From positions 6,791,501-6,855,500 of the forward strand of contig JAMPIT010000417.1 of NCBI GenBank assembly GCA_026261815.1: a stretch of DNA of 64,000 nucleotides, written 5' to 3'. The notes under the pieces are model-generated. The model made no database searches, had not been told where the DNA came from, and saw nothing but the letters and a program-made list of their open reading frames with translations. Of the stretch, positions 25,524 through 35,645 are shown piece after piece (positions within the stretch are counted from its first letter, which is position 1; the number at the start of each line of letters is the position of its first letter). Made by a program: the position numbers and the translations under genes. Source of the DNA: Monarcha castaneiventris obscurior. Taxonomy: Eukaryota; Chordata; Aves; Passeriformes; Monarchidae.

Positions 25524-25716
25524 TTTGGAGACTCGGGTACCCCTGAAACCGCTTCTCACACATGACAGTGCGGAACAGTTGGAGAGGCACTTCATTTGAA
25601 GATTTCAGCTGGCCAATCCCTGATTTCCAGTAAACTTGCTTCACGGAGTATTATCTTACACTTTAAGGTTGCGGCAGTGCGGCGATAGAGCCGAACAATC
25701 CCCCTCCTGCCGCACC
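25524..25716 (-). repeat. Island-edge copy of a 190-bp sequence repeated in MRTFA intron 1
   Basis: Read on the minus strand this segment aligns nearly end to end with 32672-32858 on the plus strand. Shared blocks include GGGATTGGCCAGCTGAAATC, TCTTCAAATGAA, GGTTTCAGGGGTACC and GAGTCTCCAAA. This copy lies at the upstream edge of the MRTFA CpG island and keeps its CpGs, whereas almost all of them are TG or CA in the other copy. It reads away from MRTFA, where a divergent promoter transcript would run. It could be the source of the intronic copy, or both may belong to an unnamed repeat family. Confidence 0.8.
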
Positions 25717-26660
25717 TCAGAGCCAGCCTCTGTCGGGAACCCCCCACTCCATCCCAAGGATCGGGGGTGGGCGGTGCTGGGCAAAGACATGGCACAAAGG
25801 GAGGTAGATGTTCCCGGCCTGTCATTACACCGGAACCTCCCAGAACTCCATCCCGCACGGGATATTCCATGTTTCCCACCCCCTCGCTCCCTGACTCGCT
25901 CCCCCGCGCACCCCACACCTGCCATAACAGCAGCGCTGCGCCTTTAAGGCCGAGGCCCCGCCCCTCCCCGCCCAGCCGCCAGCCCGCCCCTCCGCTCCTC
26001 CCGCGATGACCTCATCTCTGCCTTTCGATTGGCTGCCCGCCCCGTCAGTCAGGCGGTCCCCGCCCCTCGCTCCCGTTAGCTTCCCCAGCTGCTCGTGGCC
26101 CATTGGCCGCTCCCCGTGCCGCTCACCAGCGCCTCTGCGCTCTGATTGGCGGGCTGGGCGGGGGGCGGGCGCTTCCGCGGTTGCGAGGAGCCGGCCGGCG
26201 GTGGCGCGGCCGGGCTGCGGGAGCGGGGGCGGCGCCTTCTCCGGCGGGGACGGGCACGGGCGGGCGCGATGGAGCCGTGACCAGGTGAGCGCGGAGCTGC
26301 GGCTCGGCCGGGACCTGCGGGCCGGCCCCGGGCACCGCCAGCCGCGGGCAGAGGGAGAGAGGGTGGGCGCGGGCCCGCCCCGAGGGGCCTCCCCGCGCCG
26401 GGGCTCGGCCGCTCCCCGGCGGGCGGCTGCGCCCCCTCCGCAGCCCCGCGCTGTGGCCCCGCTGCCCCGGCGCGCCCTCAGGAGGGGCCCGGGCGCCTCG
26501 CGTTCCGCGGGTCCGTGGGGGCGGTTCTGGGGGCTCTTCCCGGCGTTCGAGGCCGGGCAGTGCTGCAGGGGCTCTCAGGGGTTTGGGCAGCAGCAGCCGC
26601 CGTCTCCTGCCATCCCCAGCGGACTCCCGTGAGCGGGGTTGGTTTCCCCGCTGGGAAGAT
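25650..26660 (+). promoter_or_regulatory. MRTFA: CpG-island promoter of MRTFA
   Basis: The window's only large CpG island, with no TATA box. It contains GC boxes (CCCCGCCCC and CCGCCC repeats at about 25955-25990, GGGGGCGGGC at 26161), and three inverted CCAAT (ATTGG) boxes at 26028, 26102 and 26145, typical NF-Y sites spaced 74 and 43 bases apart. A CRE-like GATGACCTCATC lies at 26005-26016. A guanine-rich run at 26151-26169 (G-runs split by CT, C and C) fits a G-quadruplex pattern. The start site probably lies between the last CCAAT box and 26284. The island extends into intron 1. Confidence 0.85.
26170..26284 (+). other. MRTFA: Probable MRTFA exon 1 (5' UTR); start approximate
   Basis: The 3' boundary rests on a strong donor, CCAG followed by GTGAGC at 26285, inside the CpG island. 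The start is only estimated from the promoter layout. The exon contains one ATG, at 26269, which opens a four-codon upstream frame (ATG GAG CCG TGA). The frame that later encodes MRTF-A has no stop through this exon, though it also has no ATG, so the exon is most likely untranslated. Splicing to 34736 is inferred, not shown. Confidence 0.6.
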
Positions 26661-28256
26661 GCTTGTCCGTGCTGTGGCTGAGGGCTTATTTGAGGTTACA
26701 CCCGTGTGTCCCAGCCGTTTGTGTCTTCCTCTCTGTGACTGTAAAATTTTGTATCGAAGAGGACTGTAATTTCACATCTCCCCTGATCACGGATGAAAAC
26801 TGATAATTCTATATGTGTGTCAGTGGAAATAACCCTCCTGAGACCTTTACGGTCTGGATCTGTGTAGCTTTACGCTGCATCATGCAAACTTTGTGTGCAT
26901 ACGGTTCCGTGTGGTTCTGTTTTACGAGATGAACCTTGAGTGAGCTGAATAAAGGGTTGCAGGTTTGCTGCTACTGCTAGCAGTTCCTTTCTGGTATCGT
27001 TTGTCCAGACAGTATCAGGGCCTGTGCTGTGAAACTGCATTTTAATCTGCCATCCGTAGGAAATACATTTTGAAGACGTTAAAAATGTTTCTGTTTAAGT
27101 CTCTAGCTTCTTTTCTGTATCTTGGAACCCAAAATGTGCTTTTTGTTTCTCGGTGGGAGCTGAAGACACAGCTCTGAGTATTTGAAAAATATAAAATGTA
27201 GCTATTCTGGGCTGAATGGGTATATCCTAACATTCTATTTTTACTTTAAATTTGCATTTGACATCAGGGCTAGTCGTGGCATGGCTGACTTACTGGAAGT
27301 GTGTTTTCTACTTGTGTGTTGTTTTTCAGGTAAAAATACAAATGAACTTCCACCACTGATTTCAAAATACATCTTCTGCTTGCACAAAATCCCTCACTAG
27401 GTTTCTGTAAAGACGCTGCCAAACTGGTGGAAGTGTAATGCCTTTATATCTTCATCAGTATTTCCAAAAATATTTCAGTCATTACTGAATATGAAATGGA
27501 AGGGACACCCATTTGTTCCCATTTGCTGCAGTGATTTAATGAGTGATCTAATAGTTGTGATTAAATAGAATCTAATAATAGAATTTAAAATAAGTGTATG
27601 ATCTGAAGCTGACTGTGAACTCCTTTTCTGTTCTTTAGATTTGTGCTTTCTGCTGAAAGGAGAAAAAGAGTTGGGGCTAAAAGCAAACGCCTTAAGCTTT
27701 CCACAAGTAGGCAAATTTGCCCTTCTTAATTACCAGATACTAGCTTACTGAGCCCTTTCCAGTCCTTCCTCAGTTATAATTTAGAAACCAAATGTGATTT
27801 CAGGAAAAGAGTGAAATATTGCCAGTTACAGCTTCTTGAGCATCATACTGTTCTGTACAAAATGTAAGCAATTTGCTGGTTCCAACAGTTGTGGAAGCAG
27901 CTTTAATTTCTGTTTAATTAAGGCCATCCACTCCTATCATCATGTGGGAGAAGGCTCCCAAATCTTCAGGCAACAAGCAGATCATGAAATAAAATGCAAA
28001 GAAAGGGAGTACAGAAGACATTTTGACATAGAACTAAGAGAATGTGTCTTTAAAGCAGTCTTTAATTTTTCCTCCCCTTGAATATGAAATAATGGGAAAC
28101 TCTTAGGTTTGAGGAGGAGTGCTTGCTTTCTTGTGGTTTTTTTTTAAACTCTGACTTCTGCTGGCATGGCAAAGCAGCAGCATTTTTCACAGTCTTTCAT
28201 ACTTGAACCTCCAGGTAAAATGTACATTCAGGCAATCAAAGTACCCCTTAATTTAA

Positions 28257-28288
28257 TGATGATGATGATAATAACAATAACAACAGCA
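28257..28288. repeat. Trinucleotide simple repeat (GAT/AAT/AAC)
   Basis: A short interrupted run of GAT, AAT and AAC triplets within MRTFA intron 1. Confidence 0.75.
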
Positions 28289-31200
28289 ATCCCTACTGGA
28301 TTTCCCTCACTGTTGAGCCGTGATTAAATTCCTGTATGGTATTTGATGGAGAAAACAGCAGCTTGTACTAGAGAGAGAGAAGTATCAGAACAAAAATGGT
28401 TTGCATGTTGGAGAAGAAAGCAGATAAATTCTTAGGATGTGTCAAAACATTATCACAAGATTAATTGTTGCACTCATTTGGAATGTGCAGGGTGTCTCCT
28501 TATATGCTTTTCACCTCAAAAGCACAATTTATAGCAACTCCAACAGTCTTCTGTCTTTAGTCTCTGGACTCAGCTGTCCTTCCTGTGTTGTAGATAATGC
28601 AATTGGACTATCTCAATGTCTGTTTACTTACTGATAACTCAGTATGGTGATTAAGATTCCTTTTGAAGAGTACAGTTGATTTTCTCCATGTAAAAAGTGG
28701 TAATAATTAGCAAATTGTATTACAGTTATATTACAGTTATACAAGACTCTTCCTTTAAAGTTATTACTATTTTTTTTTTATTATTCAGTTGTATCCTGAG
28801 GGTCAATGTCTTTTCCTGAGAAACTGTTGGAGAGGAAGCAGAAAAAGCAATTGTTCAGCGGTCTCAAACTGTCAGACACCTACTCTGGGAAAGCCAAATC
28901 TAATTATTTCCTGTTGGACATATTGCTGAGCTGAGACTGCAAAGAGAGGATGTGGTTACACAGACATTTCTTTTAGTGGTGGGGCTGTCTTAAACAGCTC
29001 ATATTCCCGTGTGCCTTTTTTTCCCCTCCCTGCCAGGTGCTGTCACCTCAGTAGTGAAGTGGAGTCTATAGAGCTACATGCTAGGCCAGGTTAGAGAAAT
29101 GATTTTTAATCTGGGCATGTTCTAGTCCTCTCCTCCTCAGGCCCCCCAAATAAAAGATGGGAGAGAGCTGCAGGAATACATAGCTGGAGTGGAGGTGTGG
29201 ATTAGTAAGAGCTACAGCTAAAAGGAGCTGTAGTTTAAAACTGTTCCTGTGGTTCTTCTTTTATGTGTGGGTGTCAGATAAAATGGATGAGTTTGTGTGG
29301 ATTCAGAAACTCATTTCTTTGTCAAATACTCTGTTCAGTTCTTTAGGGATACTGTGTGTGTGGTTAATGTGTATGTTGTACCTTCCAACCTGTGAATGCT
29401 TTCTGGAGTGCAAACACTGTTAAGTGTCTTCTCCAAGGGAAGTGAATGGCATTAGGGTGAGGACAATTTTCATTAGCAGTCTTAGATGTGCCACACTGGT
29501 CAGTCAGTGCTTTCAGATTTTTAAATGTGGGCTGTCCTTGCAGAGGGCAAACAGTGCATGCAGTTTATACAGTTTTATACTCTGTTTTGAGATGTGAAGA
29601 AACAAGGCTGCTAACAGTATTTCACTTCCTTTGATCCTTTCCTATTATTCAATATACTTATTTTCCGCACAGATAAATTTTAGAATTTGTCACTGAGTGA
29701 GGTAATGTAATTGTTTAAATTAGTTTGGTTTATATTTCAGAAATTGATGTAATGAATTTGGTTTGTGAAGCATTCCTTTCCCTTTCCCTCCCCCATTTTC
29801 TTGTGTGTGTGTGCAGCATCATTATTCTTGTGCAAAGAAATATTTTGGATTTAGGCACACAGCCATATTGATAACATCTCTGTAAGAAGGTGAAATTTAA
29901 CAGAGTCACAAGTCTTTTTAAATCTTGAAAGCTAAAGGCTGAGCTTTTAGCTGGAGATTTCTTTTGCATCTTAACCTCATGCCATCCATCTGCTTTTGCT
30001 CTTCTACTACAAACTACAGTGTCGACTACTTCTGCTTATCCTTCTTAATTTACTTGTGCTCCTATTTCAGCTTCTTTGGGCCCTGCTGATCCAGAAAAGC
30101 AGGGTTTTTGTGGAGCACAGCAGAGGAAGCAGGGTAGCTGCTTCTGCATGTGCCAGCACGTTATTTGTTAACAGCTGATCACTGGGGGCTGCCTTTTTGG
30201 CACTGAAAGTAAAACTTTCTCCTGGAGGTGGTCAGGAGTTGCTGCTGCTCTTTTCTCTACTTGCCATGGGTGCATATGGAAATGTGTATATACCACAGTG
30301 CAGGGGCCCTGGCATAAGCAGTGCAGAAATTTCCCTTTTTTGCCATCTTGTAGTGAGGCAAATAAATGTGCTGACTACACATCATCTTCAGAGTATCTTC
30401 ATGTTAGGGGAACAGGCGACTGAAATGATATGTCTAGTTTTGTGAAATTAGTTTTGGTCTGGGACAGTCTACATCACAGATTGTTTCAACCTCAAATTAA
30501 TGTTTCCGGTAATGGATGGCAATTACAACTAGTTATAGACACACTAGGGAGGGGATGTGTGGTTCCTTGAGTCCTACCCTTCCCATGGTTTAGTGGAGCA
30601 CTGAGGATATGTCTTCATTCACTGGTCCATATGGGTGACACCCTGTTTAGGCTTACTCAGATGAGATCATCCTTTACACACAAAGATACCCACGTTATGA
30701 TGAACTCATTCGCTCTGCAAATGTTTACATGTGTGATGGTACAGCTCTGAGCAAAGATGAGACAGGATTCACTTTCTGTCAATTACAGGGAAGCTTTTCC
30801 TCCTTCACGAAGAAAGTTTTGGAAAAAAAACATTGAAAGACTCTACTTGAATGATTTTTCTAAAAAAAAGAGAAAAATTTACTACTATTTTTGCCCTTCC
30901 TAGTGATCTTTACAGCAATGTAAGATGTTTCCCAGCAGAATGTGATTACAGTCTGCACTGTAACTTAATTTCTATTCCACTGTGTAAGACAGATCCACAC
31001 CCAGATGAGAGTTTTCTCTGAGTGACTGGTAGGGCCATGCTAATGTTAGGCCTAACATAACTGTCCTAAATTTGCTCTCATATGTCCTGTTGGACATGAT
31101 TTACAGGAGCAGATCACTTGAGTCTGAACCTTTTCAAAGCCTCCATCTGTGGGGACAGTATGGCTGTTAGAAGGATGGGATATGAATTCTGCCTTGCCAC

Positions 31201-32671
31201 ATTCTGATCAGACTTAGGAGTCATGTCAGTGAGTTTCTGTGTTGTTCAGACGTGCTGAACCTCCAAGTCACCAGTGAAGGCAATAAGCCGTTGTAATCAC
31301 TGGAACAGCGGCCATTTGGCTTGAACATGTAAACACTGACATACAAACTTTTCCATTGGATGGAGAAGTTTATCAGCAAGATGAGACTTCTGCATTTCTT
31401 AGAGATGACAGTATTTTTTCTTCAGAAAATCTAGGACAGTAGAGTTCTGCCTGCATTGACTGTAGTGAGAGGAAAAAGGAGTGTTGGAGGAATGTTTTGA
31501 TTGTGCTGTGGGCAAAGAATAGCAAAAGCAGTTCAACTGTGGAATTTTGCCAGAAAATGTTTCCGTTATCAGATTAATCTTTGCTCACTCACTGCAGCGT
31601 AGAAGGAGCAGTAAAGAGCCTGTCTTCTATTACAGGTGTAAGGCTGTTCTGCTAAATATTTGTGAAGCTTGACTTGTTGCTAATTTTGAAGGCAGGGTGT
31701 GTCTGGGTTTTCTGCTGTTTCGTTTTGAAGCTGGATTGAAATTCCATGGAGTGAGTGAATAAGGGTAACGATAGGAATATATTATATCTGCAGCATCTCT
31801 TAGCTTAATACCACACACATATTAGAAAAAAATGGACAACTGTTCATGCCTATTGCAGGCCAGTTATCTCCTATTTGGGGTTCAGATCACTAAGCAGTAA
31901 ATTGCAGGATGCAATACTTTAACCATCTCAAATTGAGCAGGAGCTTTGCTGGCAAATGGGACTGAACGTTTTAAAGTTGACCTTTTATTGGCCAGAGTAT
32001 CTGGAATAAAACTTGAGTTCTTACTAGAGAAAGTAAAAAAAAATGTCCAATGTCCAGAAGGATGAGTTTTGCGTGGGAAAACAAGGATCTCTAGGCACCT
32101 GAGAAGGCTAATGGAAGTGTTAGAAAGTCAGGAGAGGTAAATAAGTTAAGGCAAGGAAGTAGTTGCAATAATATGTCCTGTTTTCTGAAGTGTGTGTTTG
32201 CATCTTCACATATACAAGCACCTTATTTTCTGGAAGAAAGTGCTAAGTTTTTGAAAAGATGCCAAAAATCAGTGTATGTGTGTACCATATGGTGCCAGGT
32301 GAGGTATCTGTCCAGGCTGGTGTTTTGTGTTGGCTGGTTGTTGACTACGAATGCCTTGGAAGGGATGTAGAACTGGGGTGTAGAGAGAGATTCCTCCCCT
32401 TCTGCTTCACCCTCCCATCTGATTAGGGATAGCCTGATACATTCTTCAGACCTGGGGTATTCAGCAGTTTGAAGTTTTCTGGGGAAAAAAAAAAAAAAGC
32501 ACTGAAGAAAATACAAAGATTATTTTGACTGGTTATGGGGTTTCACTTCTGTAAAAAATGAGCAGATTCCCTCTACCAGGATAGGCAGATCAGGGAAAGA
32601 CTCGGTGTTGGACCTGTCTTGACTCAATTGAGATTCTGGAGAATATGGATCTTTAAGTGCTGGAAACTAAA

Positions 32672-32889
32672 TGCAGCAGCATGGTGATTGTTCAGCTTTA
32701 TCAGTGCTGTTGCAATCTTAAGTTGGAGGATAATATTCAGTGAACCAAGATTACTGGAAATTAGGGATTGGCCAGCTGAAATCTTCAAATGAAATGCACC
32801 GCTAACTTTTCCACACTTCCATGTGTGAAAAGTGGTTTCAGGGGTACCTGAGTCTCCAAAAAAAAAAAAAAAAATCCCAAAGCAATAGC
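32672..32889 (+). mobile_element. Possible polyadenylated retrocopy of the island-edge sequence
   Basis: From 32672 to 32857 this aligns with the minus strand of 25716-25527, then passes directly into 17 consecutive A residues (32858-32874) and a further A-rich stretch. The octamer AAACTAAA occurs at 32664-32671 and again at 32890-32897, so it could be a target-site duplication. Nearly every CpG of the partner is TG or CA here, as expected for a methylated, ageing copy. Against a simple processed-transcript origin, no AATAAA lies just upstream of the A tract. A repeat family with an A-rich tail is the alternative. Confidence 0.6.
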
Positions 32890-34735
32890 AAACTAAAAAA
32901 TAAAAATCCCACTCAAAACCAAGCTATGCCAAAAACTTGCACTGCAGTCAGGATTTATTATGTGGATAAATTTCACTCACTTACAATTTGTGATTTAAAG
33001 AACCAACATAATCACAATTAAATTTTGATGTTATGTGCTTAATGCTGTCAGAAGAATGTTTTAGCATAATTGTTTTACCAAATTCTCTGGTACCTTGTTT
33101 ATCATGTTGGAGTAGCAAACTCTTAACAGTGGTTAATTGTTTACCATCTTTGTGGAAGACTTTCCTTGACTTCTTGAGGCCTTTTTGCTGTGCCTGTTAG
33201 AAAGTCTAGGATCTGCAATTCTGTAAAAGGTACATTGTAAGTATATACTTCATTGTGTAGTCTTGCATCATTATTAGTTTTAATTACAGTTGTTTCAGTT
33301 TGACTGCTTTATTAAAGGAAAGTAATTACTTATTATGGGTTCTCTCGTAAAATTAATTCAGTAGCTGTAAGTAATTCTAAATATTGACTTGATGACAAAT
33401 ACTGTAAGAGGTGACAGAATGACTTCTTGATTCTGTGATAGAGCCATGATTAATGTGTGCTGGCACATTTTATTCAGAGAAAAATAGAAATATTCTCTGT
33501 AAAGGAAGTCTCTGAAGCAGTAGTGTCCTTACTTCTTTTTTTCCATTTGTACCAGTATTGTAAATCCCTTCTCCTTCAAATTAGTGGAGTTAAGTGGAGG
33601 AGAGGTGACCAAGTAGATGGGCAATTCATTACCTGTAGCTCCTTCTGAACAGCATAAACAAAATAAAATTATTTTATTTCTTGGGGATCAGAAAACTCAC
33701 ATTTTGTGTTATGCTGACGATCTGAGCATTGAGCCTAATCAGTTTAATTGGTCTTATTCCTTCTGATGTTGAAGTAGTAGATAGCTTATTCTATATATAG
33801 GTTTTTAAATTTTTTTTTTTTCCTTTTCACTGGAACTGTGTTAATACTCATGTCCAAAGTCCATCTGGTCTGAAGTTTGTATTTGGGGAGGTGCCTGTTT
33901 CTTTTTTATTTTATCTTATTAACAAAATGTCACGGCATCTTGACTGCAGTTCTGTGCTTCTGGTGTCTAGGAAGCCCTAAAGTCTGAAAAGCTCAGAGGA
34001 GGAAATGCAATGGAAACTTTGATGTGTGTTTTTTTAAAGGTGGCTAAGGAAGTAGAAGTATGACAACTTCTGACCCTTTTTATTGCCATTTGAGACAACA
34101 ATCTTCCAGAGCCTCTGAATTAATTATTTTCTAGTTGGGTACTGCGGTGTACACCCGTTAGAGCTGTATTGCCAGAGAAAATGCTGTGTTACTTCAGTAC
34201 ATTTGTGAGTTTTTAAGGTGCATGGGAGGGTTCTTCTCCCCCCCCCCTCCAAAATGGGATTCCCATTGCTGTCTTGACAGATCTCTGAAATGTACTTTTA
34301 TCTTTTCCCTGTTTTTGTGTGGATGGGTGACCTGGTGTGATAAACTAGTTCTAACAGTCTCCAAGTTCTACTGTTCAGTGTTTAAGAATTATTTCAGTAC
34401 AGGGACTGGAAAATTGAGTATATGATTTGGTGAATATTCTGCCTTAGTAGATCTCAAACAATGCATTCTTCAGAACTGACAAAGCAGCAGTCCTAAAATA
34501 AAAATTCTGCTCTGCAAGTAGCATGGGTGTGTGTATACCAGCGTGGCAGTCTCAATGGTATTTCAACCCAACTTCTGTATGTAGTGTGTACCAAATGAAT
34601 TAAAGATTCTAATTAAAAAGAATCCCAGATAAAGGGCTTTGCTCCTTACTCTTAAAGGAGAAAATGGGCTGTGTTTGGTTTGTTTGGTTGCTTGTTTTTA
34701 ATCTCTGAGTATTTGTGTCCTGTTTTCTCTTTCAG

Positions 34736-34799
34736 TGACTGGGGAGAGAGCTGCTGGCATGGAAGTGAGCTGGGTTTGTCCGTGGGAACTGTGAGTAAG
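34736..34799 (+). other. MRTFA: Probable MRTFA exon 2 with two tandem donor sites
   Basis: A strong acceptor (TTTTCTCTTTCAG at 34735) is followed by 64 nt ending at two good donors nine bases apart: GTGAGT at 34791 and GTATGT at 34800. The MRTF-A frame runs through without a stop (DWGESCWHGSELGLSVGTVS then K) and meets VAITKAK in the next exon whichever donor is used. An ATG with G at +4 lies at 34759 in another frame. With the distal donor it gives an 11-codon upstream frame ending in TGA at 34792-34794. With the proximal donor that stop is spliced out. The exon is inferred from splice signals; no transcript was available to me. Chance openness over 21 codons is possible. Confidence 0.5.
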
Positions 34800-35616
34800 G
34801 TATGTATTGTGTTCTTTTTTCTGTCTTCAGTCTGCACCTTTTGTTCTTAGGTTTTGAATTGAGAATTGCTTGTAGTCACTAAAAGTGAGGGATAGTATTG
34901 TTTAGAAATAAAATATTTTGAATTTGTTTTAGTGTCAAGTGGGACAGCTGTGCAGCAAGGACTTTATAGTGTTAAGAGTATAAACAGCACATGTGTCCAC
35001 TTTTCAATGCTACTGAGCAATTAGTAAGACTTGTTTCAAAGAAAGAAGGAGTTGAATTTGGTATCCTTTGAATTAGATGAACACCATGTTCTTTACTCAG
35101 GTTGATTAGATTTCCACGTTAGGGAGCACTTGCTGCTTCTTTTCAATAAACTGGTTAGCTTAAACAAGACAGTAATATTGATCTTAGCTTCTCTATGAAT
35201 CAATGAAGAAAATTCTTACCTGTTTTCAGTAGTGGGGAAATCCAAGGGTGGAAAGTCAGCTGTTGTAAGGGAAAAAGGGAACAGAATATCTAGTAAATCA
35301 GTTGCTGGGCCTTCCACTTAGTGAATTTCATGCTGTGTAGCTGCATTAGAAGATGCCAATAAATGCAAAGAAATTTGAATTCTACACTCAGTGTCCGTTG
35401 ATGGGGAGCAGAGACAAAACCATTTGGTTTAATTTCTGGAGACAGTTTCACACTGTTATGACTAAAGAATGTGACTGGGGTTGGAAAACTTCTTGCAGGC
35501 TGTTTCAGGCTTTGGTTTCACACTGTACTTCACATGAGGTAACTGAAAGCTGTCATTTTTCAGTGGGCCCTGCTCCTCTGTTTTTTTTCTTTGTTTCTGG
35601 GTTTAGGCTGGGTTGG

Positions 35617-35645
35617 TTTTTTTTTTTTTTTTTTTGTATTTTTTT
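35617..35645. repeat. Poly(T) low-complexity tract
   Basis: Nearly pure T with a single GTA interruption. Confidence 0.85.

Larger units (their letters stand above)
26285..34735 (+). other. MRTFA: MRTFA intron 1
   Basis: About 8.4 kb, opening in the GC-rich island with GTGAGC and ending in a strong pyrimidine tract, GTCCTGTTTTCTCTTTCAG. Contents recognised: a GAT/AAT-type simple repeat at 28257-28288 and the CpG-depleted repeat copy with poly(A) at 32672-32889. No other gene is supported; the chance open frames are short and AT-rich. Confidence 0.65.

Noticed and set aside
26006..26632. 208-codon open frame across the CpG island
   Set aside because: Arg/Gly/Pro/Ala-rich translation expected from GC-rich promoter DNA; it runs over the promoter boxes and the exon 1 donor.
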